A stretch of DNA of 64,000 nucleotides, taken from the NCBI RefSeq assembly GCF_000764305.2, contig NW_025935977.1, forward strand, positions 86,402 through 150,401, read 5' to 3'. The stretch is from Hyalella azteca. Lineage: Eukaryota > Arthropoda > Malacostraca > Amphipoda > Hyalellidae. Position 1 is the first letter of the stretch; the number at the start of each line of letters is the position of its first letter. This document shows positions 24,303-37,700 of this stretch, one piece after another. Position numbers and translations under genes: made by a program. The notes under the pieces were generated by a model that was not told the DNA's origin, ran no database searches, and worked only from the letters and a program-made list of their open reading frames with translations.

Positions 24303-27300
24303 CGCGTACAATATTCCACCCACACTCGTTCCAGAACCACGCCGTTGTAGGAGGAAAATTTTGAACCTTGTGCCGTCGTAGAGGCCTACTCAAACAAAGC
24401 ATCTTCAGCGCTTGCATAGAGTGCATATTCAAAGATATGCCTACAACATCATCCAACTACAACGCTATGTAAAATATGGTACATAGTTAATCGAGAATAA
24501 TTAATAATTATTGAGCCGGCCTCTCATTCAACGAGAAAAGTTTACAATATGCTAAACTGTCCATCCTCGGCGACTTTCCTATATGACGTAAGCTTTCCTA
24601 ACAATACTTGGATTAGGGTTTTTAGTAATTTTTATAAGAATTTTGATTCGAACTAGATGATGCACGCATGAATATTTCTAGCATCGCTCAAATTGAAAAT
24701 TAAATAACAGCTCATTGCTAATCAAAAAATTTACGTCACCAGGTGATCGCTTAAAGTTTCAGACCTTTGCAGGCCTATTGTAATTTAGGCCTCAAACGTT
24801 ACCTGGAACCACGTTTTTACTTATATTTAATTCATATATTTTTTTAATTATTGCCATGCATCCCCAAGAACTTATTGTTCAGGAAGTCTGCAAAAAATAT
24901 TCATTGTTATTGTTGGGCGATGTTCAACTGCCACGTTCATCTAGAACTAGATTTATGAACTGGCTGTTACGACAATATTCATGAGCATACATCTTGTGAA
25001 AAAATCACCCCTTTAAATTATTTCAAACCGAGTTCTTTGACCCAAGTTTCAAGGTGCTTTATAATATAAGCCTACCCGCCTCAAGGCGCAGGGTGCCTTA
25101 TAAGCCTACCCGCCGTAAGGCAGGGCGTCACCATCAAAAATGTTTCTGTTGGAGCTCCCAAAAATATATCAATGCACACCCCGAATAATGAATGGATCAC
25201 ATTAACCTAATAGTGACACGTTTTCTGCTAGTAGCTCTGGGCTCATATTTAAAGAAAAAAAGTTAAGAGATCGTAAGTTCGTCAGCCAATCATTGACGGC
25301 CTTTCAAGCAAAATCCACCAATCATAGACAAGAAAATAGAGCGTAAGTACATAATCATAACAATAGAATAATCTACTATCAACTATTCCCTCCTACAAAT
25401 CCAGTTTACAGCGGTACGGAGTCTCTTCCAGCTATTGCGACAAACTGACTCAAAAATCCTTCAGAAATGCAGCCTGCTTTTGTAAACGGTAAAACGAGCA
25501 CGTGGTTCGTAACTACAATCACGGGTGCCAACGCCGCGCATTGGACGTACGTTCTTCAGCCACACGCATGCCTATCTACTGCACGTACGAATCACGAGCC
25601 TAAACTGTACGATCACGTGGTATAAACACAGACAAGCCACGCCTTCCTTATAATACAACCTTCGCTTTTTGCTGGATTTTTTGAGCCTAGACCTTTACGA
25701 GACAGCGCGATCTGAGCATCGCTATAATGGACATCGAGGCAGTCATTCCTGGATGAAGTAACTTTAATAAGGAACGATCGTTCTGTATTTTCCGTTGACA
25801 GGCAATTTATGAGAGTGTTTTTTTTTTTTGTCAAGAAAAATTTTTGTTTCGCCAGGAGAGGTGTTTTGTTTGGCCAACTGCCCGGAGTGAATGAAACAAT
25901 TAATTTCGTTTGTATTTAAGATCGGTTCGCCGTGTCGTGATGCAATCATCAATATAACTCAGTGTCGGAGAGGCATTCTTTAACGTCCGCTGGTTAGAGC
26001 TTGGGCAATTTCGGATACAAAGATCAATGCACCAGTAAAAGGACTGAACTGAACTGATTAATATTTTATTAATCTTTTCTCAAACTTCGGCTATTCAAAT
26101 TATTACATTGAAGTTTAAACCATTTCATCTGACTCAATCAATTTCTCCACTTTCAATTAAATGCAGCGAGTAAAATTGAAAAATATTGTTATTCATGTAA
26201 CAGGATGGCAAAATAACTTTGACTCATGCTTCACTGAATATTGTATTGCCCTCGTCTTCGTGTAGAGTCTAATTTTCCACTTGTTTTTTTCGCGCCATTC
26301 ACGAAAAGTCCAGCCTAATTTTACGCTTATTTCGCTCGCCATTTTCGCATAGATTCGAGCCCGCCATCGAGAGTCTATATGATGTTCACAGCTCATCAAC
26401 GGCATTACGCTACGACAAGCAAAGTATGATAGCAAATTCATAAAAATTTGAATTAAGCATCGTTTAATATTTTCCAATCAAGGAACATTTATTTTATTTT
26501 TTTACTAAGAATTCAACTCGCAAATGTATGGATTGATGAATAATGATTGCAGAGCATAAAGAATCGATTAAATTTAGCGAAGAAGCCCTTATTTTATTAT
26601 AGTTTAATTTGGCAGGTAAGCAAATTGTAGTCTGTCTTATATCAATTAAAGTGCATAAAAAACCATGCATGCATGGAGTTTACCTCTTCTATTTGACAGG
26701 AACAACAATTAACGAGGCGCAATCTTGAACAAAATAACATATAATATCGTGTTCGAAAACTTAAAAGGGGTCCAGTTTCTTGGTTTAAATTGAAATAATT
26801 TAGCTCTTGTGTTAATAATTTTCCTCTGTATACATGAATCTCTGACGAACAAGCGTCTGAACAACGTTGAGTAATTGAGACGACGTAGATATGCATCAGG
26901 AAGCTATATAATATATATCAATTAATAGATCTCAACTCAGATAAGTTTCCTGACTAACTCTCCGAATTTTAATGAACATAAGGTTTGCAAACAATTTTTT
27001 CAGCCAATATTGAGAATTTCCAATAAAGTCTATTCTGTTATGTTTCTATATAGAACCTTCGTCCAACTATGGTTTTCTATGCATGTGGATGTAGAACTTA
27101 TGTTTCTAGAACAGAACTAGACTTTGTTATGTTTCTGGAATTTTGCATTGCTTCTGGAATTTTGCTGTCATGCTAAACAAAATTCCACCTTTTTTTAAGT
27201 TGGGTCTTTTCATATTCGAATTTGCAATAGTTTTTCATTTCAAATGTAAAACCAAAAATAATAAGGAGATGATATCAGAATGTATTGTATAACAATGACT

Positions 27301-28163
27301 TGAGATAATGTATCCAGTCTATTAATTGAAATAACATTACCTTCCCGAAAAAATATTATAACTCAATCATTCATTAAAATCTTCTTCTCCATCTAATTTG
27401 TTCATTCTTCGTACGTACAAGCGCGCATGGAGATTCAAAAGAGAGATGGCGCACTTCCAAGAAAATTGTTCTTTATTTATATCACGTAACCCAAATAACT
27501 TAAGGAACCGAGATATCTTACGGGCGGAATATTTTATAATCGTAAGCCTGAGTCTTACGATTGTACACCGTAATTTATTTTTGCTGCTAGTCCATGTAGG
27601 TAACTCAGGAAAATTAGTGGGTTAAATTGTCTAAATAGGCAATAGCGACACACTTTCTGCAAGTAGCATTTGCATGCTGGGCAAAACTGGGTTAGGGTGA
27701 CCCACATAAAAGCAAGAAGTGCATCAATATTTCAATAAAGTCTATAAATTTTTCTATGAGTAAGCTGACATCGCCAACATTCCACGCAAATTGGAACGCG
27801 AGTGATCCTGTCGTAATCAGCAGATCTTTTGCCGCCTTGAAATGCACGTCCAGAAACTTGTTTCTTTGTCGCGAATTAAAAGGACAACCGAAACGTGTTT
27901 GTTATTCGCGCCTGTTTTATTTATAAATTATAAATCAATTTTATTTCCTGCTATCGCATGGCCTTGAATTACAATGTTAACACACTTTTGCGAAGTTAGG
28001 AACATTTTATACAGCATAAATAGAAACTAGTATAAATTCAGCAGTTACTTTTGTACTGCACATTCCATCAAACTTTCCTGTCCCTAATACTCAAAAATGA
28101 AAAAAATTCAAATGTAAACTTATTTAAATAATTAAATAAGTAATTAATTAATGCATAACTCAC

Positions 28164-28234
28164 TCTAAAAATGCAGCGGTCATGACCGATGAAGCTGCAC
28201 CCAACAGTGCAGGCGACCTTGCCGGCTCAGAGGA
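28164..28234 (-). CDS. Orphan candidate 5' exon, minus strand
   Basis: A GC-rich 71-bp island lies between an acceptor (gtattttcag) and a strong donor (TTTTTAGA|gtgagt) on the minus strand. It contains an ATG followed by only six codons (MTAAFL) before the donor, as a 5' UTR/start exon would. It could belong to SLC34, which lies downstream on the same strand. Its phase (2) does not fit exon A directly, so another exon would be needed between them. Confidence 0.28.
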
Positions 28235-28277
28235 CTGAAAATACTACGTTGTCCATCCCTGAATTGTGGGTTGCCTT

Positions 28278-29140
28278 CCGATACCGGTACACGGCATGAT
28301 ATATATATACGTCTTCATTCCTTCTATACCGCGACACGGCGCAATGATAGATATGTCTTCATTCCTTCTATACCGCGACACGACATGATATGTACGTCTT
28401 CATTCCTTCTATACCGCGACACGCTACAATGATATGTCTTCATTCCTTATATACCCCGTCACGGTAAATTGATATGTCTTCATTCCTTCTATACCGCAAC
28501 ACGTTACAATATGTCTTCATTACTTATATACCCCGTCACGGTAAAATGATATGTCTTCATTCCTTCTATGCCGCAACACGTTAAAATGATATATCTTCAT
28601 TCCTTCTACACCGCAACACGTTACAATGATATGTCTTCTTTCCTTCTATACCGCAACACGTTACAATGATATGTCTTTATTCATTCTATACCGCAACACG
28701 TTCCAATTATATGTCTTTATTCATTCTATACCGCAACACGTTACAATGATATGTCTTTATTCATTCTATACCGCAACACGTTATCATTCCTTCTACACCG
28801 CAACACGGTACAATGATATGTCTTCGTTCCTTCTACACCGCAACACGGTACAATGATATGTCTTCATTCCTTCTAAACCGCAACACGGTACAATGATATG
28901 TCTTCATTCCTTCTACACCGCAACACGGTACAATGATATGTCTTCATTCATTCTATTATACCGCAACACGTTACAATGATATGTCTTCTTTCCTTCTATA
29001 TACCGCAACACGTTACAATGATATGTCTTCTTTCCTTTTCTATACCGCAACACGTTACAATGATATGTCTTCATTCCTTCTATACCGTAACATGGTACAA
29101 TGACATGTCTTAATTATTTCTATAACGCGACACGTTACAA
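28278..29140. repeat. ~41-bp minisatellite array (about 20 units)
   Basis: The consensus is close to tgatatgtcttcattccttc followed by tataccgcaacacgttacaa. Units vary (ccccgtcacggt, tacaccgc) and some are shortened. There are no unique spacers, so this is a minisatellite and not a CRISPR array. One frame is open for 76 codons only because the unit lacks stops in that frame. Confidence 0.93.
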
Positions 29141-29551
29141 TAGTTGGTATTCGTTCATTATATACCGAGTTACCTTACAGTGATACATAATAATCTTCGC
29201 AACAACTAGACAAATTACAAACCAAACGTTGTATTTACCAAAGCTAATGAATTTAAAAACAAAGTAAATTGGCATCCCAATCGAATCTCAGGAGTGGCTA
29301 AGTGACCGTACACTATCAAAAACAGTCAAGAATTCGTATCTTTATTAGTCAATCTATGTTGGTTTTAAATCTAAACCCACAAATCAGAAACGAGAAATCC
29401 GCCCCTGCATGACAGCGAGTTTAAATTGTACCGCCCTTGATGTTAAATTGTAATTCCCCTATTACAATTCATCCGTCTGACATTCTTAGCCGAGAATATT
29501 GTCCGAGTCTTGCCTCTTTGGCCTTCTCATTTTGAGTCAACCATTTTGCAG

Positions 29552-29612
29552 GAAAATGTCAGGTGGTGGCAACATATCTGACTTGGAATTGTCCCGCTCG
29601 AGTCTAAAATAA
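29552..29612 (+). CDS. Weak candidate terminal exon, plus strand
   Basis: After an acceptor (accattttgcag) a frame reads KMSGGGNISDLELSRSSLK and stops at TAA (29610-29612). The short, polar, Gly/Ser-rich end resembles a protein C-terminus. No linked exon is found, and it is short enough to be chance. Confidence 0.18.
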
Positions 29613-30394
29613 ATTAAAATATCATTTAAGAAGCTTGAGACAAAATTTTATTGAAATTTATGCTCGCCCTATGATAGTGAATATTTTTTTGCGTTTAGTT
29701 CATCCAATAGATTATGAAAGCCAACATATATTATTGGGTCAGAATTACTTCTCAGTTTTGCTTCATAAACGATAACAAAGTACGTAATTTGAATGAAAAG
29801 CATATAAATTAGATATTATACTGATTTCATGTCTCATATTGAACACCACGATATTTATCGAGATATCTACCTCAGAATAACTACAAGAAATATTATCGGG
29901 ACACAACTGGAGACCAGGTTACATTTAACTTTGTTCATCACATTCCTTCTATGACTTTCCAAACTATCAAGGATGCACCACACTGCATCGCGCGCAGTTG
30001 CTTGAATGTCTTTCTGAGAAGTCAAGAAAGTCAATTGTTGATATGATACCTGACGTCCAACATAATCATTGATACATTAGGCTATGGTCTCGAGCCCATC
30101 TAACCTACATATGGCACGCATGTAACTCAGTAAATATTAAAAAGACTCGGCTTGCCTTAACTTATTAGAAATACTGCACGGTTGAGAATACCACCAGAGT
30201 TACCTTAAGCAAACCTTAGAGACTGAACTAAACAGTTCAATCTCGATATTCTGCCATCAAAATTGATATAAAAATTATTAATAATATTTTGATCCTCAAA
30301 AACTCATTAATAAACATGGTAGGGATGTTTTCTATGCATTTCTCCAGTGACAGAGGTAGAATCAATTCTCTGGCCCAACGTTTCCCCAACCTGG

Positions 30395-30655
30395 GTAGGG
30401 TGGCTCAGTGGTTACAGTTCAGAGTACCAAGATTGGCGCAGAGAGGTGCTGGTTCGATCCCAGCTCTGTGCGCCAGTTTCTGGTCAGAATCGGCAAGGAG
30501 GCCGGGCAGCAAAATTGTAGCAGTGAGTTGCGAGTTCGAGACCGCAAAATGCTGTGAATGTTCTGCGATGTTAAGAATCGGCGACAGGCCTATGGCCTAC
30601 TAAACGCTGAAACGCTGATAATAACGCCGAAATGCATATAATAATAATATATGGA
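30395..30655 (+). repeat. tRNA-derived SINE copy
   Basis: An A box (TGGCTCAGTGG, 30401-30411) and a B box (GGTTCGATCCC, 30451-30461) are 50 bp apart, as in tRNA-derived Pol III promoters. They are followed by a body shared with the element at 3935-4260 (aatcggcaaggaggccgggc, gcagtgagttgcgagttcga). The tail ends in an ata/ataat-rich stretch. The head does not fold as a normal tRNA, so this is a SINE and not a tRNA gene. Confidence 0.8.
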
Positions 30656-30966
30656 GCAGATCCCATCAAAATCAGTCAGTGATAATGAAGTTTGTTATGA
30701 TAATATAACATTTTAACTTCGATCATACATTTTGCGCACAAATACATGGTTTGAAACTCACTGGTTTTCCTTACTTGTCTGCTAAAAACCGACATGCAAG
30801 ATTACACGGCAGCAACATGCACTCAATTAAGGGAATGGGTCATAGTTTCCATACAGTGACACTATAGCCTTGTAGCACTGATACGCTCTTTTGCCGGACC
30901 AAAGTGGGTCCGGATGACCTGCGTAAGCGCAAGAAGTGTATCGCTATTATGACAAATCTTTCCCAA

Positions 30967-31112
30967 TTTTTAGCGCATTTTCTCATCTATGGAAAAAATG
31001 CATTATTGTGCTCGCCATGTCCGTCTGTTTGTCTGTCCGTGACCTCAAGCTTTCGTCGACGAGAAAATGCGCTCTCTGTCACTCACTGCAGGGAGTACTG
31101 AGTTATATTTTT
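30967..31112 (-). repeat. MITE-like dispersed repeat, copy 2 (inverted)
   Basis: This is the reverse-complement copy of the element at 20439-20598. It begins tttttagcgcattttctcat and ends at gtactgagttatattttt. The gtccgtctgtttgtctgtcc run is its polypyrimidine core. Confidence 0.82.
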
Positions 31113-34100
31113 TGAGCGTGGCGTGTCTCCACGGCATAGAAGAGTCGCCGGCCGAGCCGCCATGAACAAGAATTTCTGGACAGAGAAAGAAGTAACTTGA
31201 AAACGATAACTTGAGACATAACTTCATTCGATATTATAATTATTGCAATAATTTCTGGACAGAGATGCCGGGTCACGATTTAGCGGGTGCTGCCTGGTGA
31301 AAAATGTGGCGAGAAGTCCAATAAATGGCGCGTGATTATCGAAATATGTATCTGTAATTTATTATACCTCATACGTTAGTAGTAGTATAGTATAATTGTG
31401 GAGTAAGTGCCAGTCATTACCCACACAGTAAAACAAGAATGGAAATGAAAGAGACTGGAACTGAGATTTTACTGCAAGGCAAATAACAAAAGGTGGGCTT
31501 TGAATATAAGTATTAAGATGGAAAAATAGTGTAAAGAATAATACCCTTGGCAACGTGCGTATCTGTTGAAGGATGAATCTAATCAGTGATCGTTGTTGAA
31601 GATGAATGAAGAGAAATAATAATACAATATAACAATTATTCATACAATAAAAAGGAACCTATTAGAGCTCAAACTAACCTGCAGCGGGGATCAGCCGAAC
31701 AATAATGACTAACGAGAAAATTCTGTGCGCGACGTTAACTTCCTACCGGTGTTGCCAAGGTAAAGGTAAATCAATCTTATTACAAAATAAAAGTCGCAAA
31801 ATGCCTTAACACTACAGAATATCTTCGGCATTGAAGAATAGGCCTGGATAGGCCGATTCCGTTGAAAAGAGACAAAGAATTTGATATTTTGCTTTGGATA
31901 ATAGAAAGAATCGGAACCATTCAGTCAGTAAGGAATGATTAAAATCGTTTTCGATGATAAGATAAAGTGGCTTAGCTGGAAAATACGTGTTTGTCGAAAG
32001 TAGTGTTATTAAGAAGTAAATATATATTAAGTAAATTCTAGTCGGTAATTCGCTTATCATCATTAATGACAATATAATTTCTTTGTCTGAAGGCAGAATC
32101 ATCCACCACTAAATAACAATAAGACTATATCACAATTAACTTGAATGTGGCTAGCCATTGAAGAAAATTGTGAAAATCGTAGCAAAAACAAAGAATCAGA
32201 TATGTTGTCGAACTGTTAAGTTCAGTACACTTCAATGTACTGGATAAATATATCGAAAAGGGTAATAATATTCTGGGTTGTAGAGTGCAATAATGTTTTT
32301 TTTATCAGTAAACAAAAGTGAATTACAGCTGGATATGTATGCAGTTCAAGCTATGCGACCATGAATACATATTCTGTATATACACGTACGTCAAGCAATC
32401 GGCCCTCGCAAGTGCAAACACAAGTTAACAACAGAAACCTTACACGCCCCCTAAACCTTAGGCATGATATTCAAGCGGTAGATTATCTACACGGAAACAA
32501 CATATAGTCTCGCCGTAGCCTGATTTTTAGAACTTTCTTGTAGGCTTCACTGAAATTTCCGAACCAAAGAATGCAAAGTAACATTAAGTCATTATTTATG
32601 GACGAAAAATCGATGAAAACGGCAGAAACGTTGAATGTATTACACAACACGAATAAATATTAAAATAGTTGATGAAGGACTAAATGTTGTGCAAATAAAA
32701 GTTGGCGTGAAATTTCATCATTTAATTTTTTCGTTAAATAAATTAAATTACCAAATCGTTAATGTAAGAAAATCTGACAGACACTTGTAAAGAAAAACCA
32801 GCACGCACGTTTTTCGGTGTCAAAGAAACGGAGTGCAAACATTTAATCGACATGTAAGCTCTCAACTGAGCTTTGAAAGAAATAAAAAGGAAATTAAACC
32901 TGAAATTCATCATAACAAAATGTTATTTTGATACCTAGTAAAGAAAGTACCTAATAGCACGACGAGAAATATAGCATAACGAACCGATATGAGCTGCAAA
33001 AATTCCATGCTCTTCATGAATAATTGAACCGTTCATAGTACTTACAGCAGAATCAATAACCTGACCCCTGTATAATAAACATTGATTGAAAAATCTATTA
33101 AATTGTCTGCGCGGATAGTTTTTAAATAAATTCATTCAATAGTGAGTGCATAGCGGCCTTGATAATTGGGAGCAGGCAGTTCTATTATAACAACACACCT
33201 GCTTTGATATATTGATTCACTCAAATAACATAGGTTTAAAATTAATTTATAAAATGTTTTTATATACCCTACGAACTAATCAACAGTAAAGTATTATATA
33301 CTACATCATTGACGGAGAATAGGTTGAGTGTCTCAATACTTCTGCACAGGAACGAACTTACGTCGATCAAGAAGCCACTATACGCATAGACGTATCCGGT
33401 GAAAGCCGTGAATCTCTTACTAAAAGTAACCAAAAACTTCTTCATATTACGTGAGCACAATACCTACAGGTCCCCACGATAAGCGTCATCATGCTCAATA
33501 ACCATCGCAATAATTATATCATTAAAGGTGGGACGATTCTATTTTTAACACCAGTCTCGGCAGTAGGACGACATTTAGGAATCTATAGACATTATAATGT
33601 CTATGAATCTATAGACATTATAACGTCTTGTTTGGTGCAGACGCTGTCTCTGACTTTAAATTTACACATGCTAGTACTTCTTGATGGAAAATTAAGGTAA
33701 TTTTGTATAGATAGGCCAGAAGTTACATTTCAAGATACAATGAAATGTATATTTTATACATTTCATTACGCAATGAATACACCACATGTAACACACTTTC
33801 AATCTTCACACTGAGTTCAGTGGAACAAACCTGTTTACTTCAAAGAACATAAGGCATGTATCTAATTTATTATTTTAATTACAGATACTACAACATTTAG
33901 TGAAACACCAAAGTGTTTCTAAACACTCCTCGAAAATTGGATTGCATGGAACCATAACCGCTTGTTTCGCATGACCTAAACTAAGACAAATGTGTAAGAC
34001 AACGATCGACATTGTAGGACTATATCCCAGATCCAAATGTCTAACCGAGTCCAATTATTTTGACGATTCTTACGACAGAAGAGGATAATTTTCTTGACAA

Positions 34101-34603
34101 AAGCGTCTTGGAAGATATCAATATCTTTGCTTAAATAATCGCTACTTCCTAACATGGGAGCTTCGCGTGATCAAAGTTATTTTATACAACTAAGCAGAAG
34201 CGACAATATTGTACTGCATGCTAAATTCACACCAAATCTCAAGCCATCCAAACATAAATTGAAAGCTTTCTGCAGACATGACAAACAAAGTTCAGAGTCT
34301 AATTTATTTCGCAGTTCAGGATACATTGCCTTTTTCGACCTCCCCAGAAATGAGGTTTACCATTGCAAATAAAAATTGCCCGAATTGTTAAATGGAAATT
34401 TTTGACTAACTTGAAAATTGACTTATAATGATTCATAACACTGAAGGAGCTTCACTTTTTGTCTTTCTTATTAGCCCAAAAACGCATGCTTCCACCCAAA
34501 CATAACATTACCAGCAATCGGAAAATTAAATATGGAAAAAAGTAAACATAGATTAAAGCTTTGGCGATATAGTATTGCCGAAGCTTTCTCACATTTCTCA
34601 ACT
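31113..34603. other. Intergenic region downstream of MON2; 3' UTR likely at its right end
   Basis: No recognised gene. A minus-strand AATAAA (plus tttatt, 34303-34308) about 300 bp beyond the MON2 stop is a possible polyadenylation signal. A 24-bp palindromic direct repeat (gaatctatagacattataat) lies near 33570-33627. Confidence 0.4.
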
Positions 34604-34716
34604 TTAATTCTGATGAAGCGACCGCCACAAGTTGGGGTGGAAGTTGCCACCTCCACCACCGGCCTCCACCAGGTAAGGGTAGAGACCAATCAGCTGACGC
34701 CACGTCAGAGCATCAA
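34604..34716 (-). CDS. MON2: MON2 exon 35 (terminal)
   Basis: After acceptor tttgggcag it encodes [18 protein letters not shown], matching VDGNTWAQVIALYPTLVE, then a Gly-rich divergent end ([19 protein letters not shown]) and TAA. Vertebrate MON2 continues with a different ~35-residue tail, so a further unrecognised terminal exon is possible. Confidence 0.85.
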
Positions 34717-37700
34717 CTGCCCAAACACAATAATGTTTAATTCCGTTACGCATACATTCGTTAAATGGGTTACATTTTACAACACATATATGCAATTTTT
34801 AGTTTGTGTTTTTCGTCAAAATATCGACATTCATTAAATGGGCTACATTTTACAGCACATATATGCAATTTTTATTGTGTGTTTTTTGTCAAAATATCGA
34901 TTTGCCAAAATTAAATTAATTAAACGTATTAATTAAACGTAATTAATTAAACCTAAGCTACTTTTTACCATGGTGATCTGCAAATGCACCAATGCAAGCA
35001 AAGTCTACCGTAATTTATTAAAAACGTGGAAGTATCTCTATTATTTCGAAGCAAAACATATATAATTTTTATATGAAAAAAATGAAAATAATGAAAATTT
35101 TTATCAATTCGACGGCTTGCCTTTGTGAGGCGGCGCTTGCTGCAGGGAAGAGATGAGCGTCGCGATCGCCTGCAGCACGAAGCTCACCTCGGCCAGACGG
35201 TGGCTGAAGGAGGAACAATTGTCCGTAAAATAAACAGTAGCGAGTTGGTGATAACTTGTATTTCGTGGAGACAATCCCTTTCATAGCAATTTATATGAAC
35301 CATCACGAGCGTTTATAACCTATAGTGATTGAGTCTCTAAATTTAAAAAATTAATCATTAATTTTAATCAAACTTGACGATCCACTTCAAATGCACATGT
35401 AAGTGGGACTTATAACAGTGGTTTATTATCGATGCACAGTCACAAAAGATGAGTTTTGACAGGCTCACGTAGCACTGAAATAAGTCAAATTATGAATGGA
35501 AAATAATTTTCCATTAAGTTAGATAACAGAAAGCGACTTTAGCTAACAAATCATTTGCTATTAAGTTAGATAACAGAAAGCGACTCTAGATAACAAATCA
35601 TTGGTCATTAAGTTAGGTAACAGAAAGCCACTCTAGATCATAACAAATCATTTGCCATTAAGTTGGATAACAGTCTACAGAAAGCAACTTTAGATAACAA
35701 ATCATTGGTCATTAAGTTAGGTAACAGAAAGCAACTCTAGGTAACAATTCGACATGACAACAGACCGAGGCAGTGGACATCCCCCAGATATGGCCGAGTC
35801 GTCGACAAAGCGACACAGCACGTCTTTGAAGCGGTGCAGCAGTGACGTGACCGCCAGTTTACTCGTCACGCCTCCGTCCCCAGACACGCCCAGCAACGGC
35901 ACGCCGCTGCTGCTGCTTGTTAGGCTGTCGCTGCCTGAATACATGAAAATGTGGAGTTTATATGAATTAATATTAACGAAAATGGGTAATTTATATATCT
36001 TTATAGTCAAGAAAATTGATAATTTACATAAATTTATAGTAACAGCAATGATAAAACTGGCGCTCATGTTATTATGCGCTCAGATAAAATAATTAACATC
36101 TGTACTATCACCACAGTTGCACACATTATATTTACCCCGATTGTATTACCCTTGATATTAATGCAGTGTTCCCAGTAATAAATAACTTAGTCCCGCCTGT
36201 AACCTGTTTTCTGAGAGAACAACTCGCCGGAGGGGAGAAAATGTGACGGAGAGAAAAGGGCAAACTGCAGCAGCGTCTCGAAGCAGCACTTGGCGAACTG
36301 CTCCCTCAGTCTCCCACACTCTAGTTCTGTGGTGAGCAATATAAGTGAGTACAGGAAGAAGGAATCTTAGTTAAAAGAAGGCGAGAATATTAGTTAAGAG
36401 AGGATAAATGATCTTATTGAAAAGAAGGCGAGTAAGCTTAGTTTAAAGAAGGCTACGAATCTTAGTTAGAAGAAGGAGAGAAATCATAGTTCCAAGCAAA
36501 TACCGTAGTTACTGCATTCAAAGAGAAAATTTACCATGATTATGAACTGAATTAGTCGTAGCTAAAGCGACTAAAGATTATAAAATTTAATTGAGATAAA
36601 AAATAATAAACCTAAACAAAACTAATTCATGTGAATAAAAATTACATTTAGTAGCAAACCTAGTGACAGGAGGAAGACGGGAACTATGAATTCACTCGTT
36701 TATTCAAAGTTCAAGATATCAGAATCTTGACAAGTTTTTCATTCAAGGCAAAGCACAGCTAGTTGCCCTCCACGCAAACAAAAAAAATTTTAACCTTAAA
36801 TTGCCTTATTTTATTATTTTAGCTGCCATATGCAAGATGACCATTTCATAAATGCCCTAAACACTGTAATATATTGATTAAATTGTTCTCTTCTGCACAA
36901 CTTTGTAAAAAAACCTCGGTCCCTGGGGATGATATGCCCCTGATTTGGGACCACTGCTTCAGATTAATGGTTCATAGTAATGGTCAAAAGGAATGGTTCA
37001 GACTTACGGTTCAGAGCAATGGTTTAGTGTTATGGTTCAGAGTTACGGTTGTTAGTTATGGTTCAGAGTTACGGTTCGTAGATATGGTTCAGAGCAATGG
37101 TTTAGTGTTATGGTTCAGAGTTACGGTTTAGTGTTATGGTTCAGAGTTACGGTTCGTAGTTATGGTTCAGAGTTATGGTTGAGAGCTACGGCTCAAAGTT
37201 GTGGATCAGAGTTATAGTTCACCAGTAGTTGGGGCGGAATGGATGGAGCCTTTGTTGAGCAGTATCATGGCCCCCATGAGGAAGTGTGGGGGCGTAGTGG
37301 TCGGGTGGGGCAGAACCTGCAACAAAAACGAAAGTTGTAATGCTAGACGTAATGCAGCCAAGTGAGCTCGGTAGAAATATTACGACTAAGTAAAAGACTA
37401 ATAATATTATTAATATAAAAAGAGATTATCCATGTTTAATCAATACTAATCAATTACCATACTACTACGTCGGATAGATACATTAACACAAGATGACGAA
37501 AACAAGTTGTTTATTAAATAACCAGACAAAAACTTTAATGAAAGTAAAAGTTTTTAAATGACTTGTAAACAGCCTACACTGAATAAAACTTCATTAGCAA
37601 CTATCTCCAAAGAGAAAATATTTTATGAGGATATTAAAGCGAGGTCTCGACAGCAGAATATATGAGAAATCGCCATTTTCGATAATATAGGTACGAGTTT

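Larger units (their letters stand above)
18919..28163. other. AT-rich intergenic region between orphan exon candidates
   Basis: Apart from the repeats listed separately, I see no exon that I can support. A possible short exon near 23723-23785 (plus) starts after a good tttttccag acceptor but has no convincing continuation. A 37-bp duplication (taagcctacccgcc) lies at about 25068-25125. Confidence 0.45.

Noticed and set aside
28626..28856. 76-codon frame with repeated FYTATRYNDMS
   Set aside because: It is a product of the 41-bp minisatellite unit lacking stops in one frame.
28278..29140. CRISPR-like regular repeats
   Set aside because: Units are directly adjacent without unique spacers, in a eukaryotic genome; it is a minisatellite.
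30395..30480. A tRNA gene
   Set aside because: A and B boxes are present, but the acceptor and anticodon stems do not form and the body continues as a repeat shared with 3935-4260.
35101..35120. MON2 ending at the stop just after exon 34 (PSN*)
   Set aside because: A GC donor restores the conserved VDALTW join to exon 35, so the read-through end is more likely intronic, though a minor isoform is possible.
35754..36092. 112-codon plus-strand frame
   Set aside because: It is the antisense shadow of MON2 exon 33; the minus strand matches the family and has fitting splice sites.
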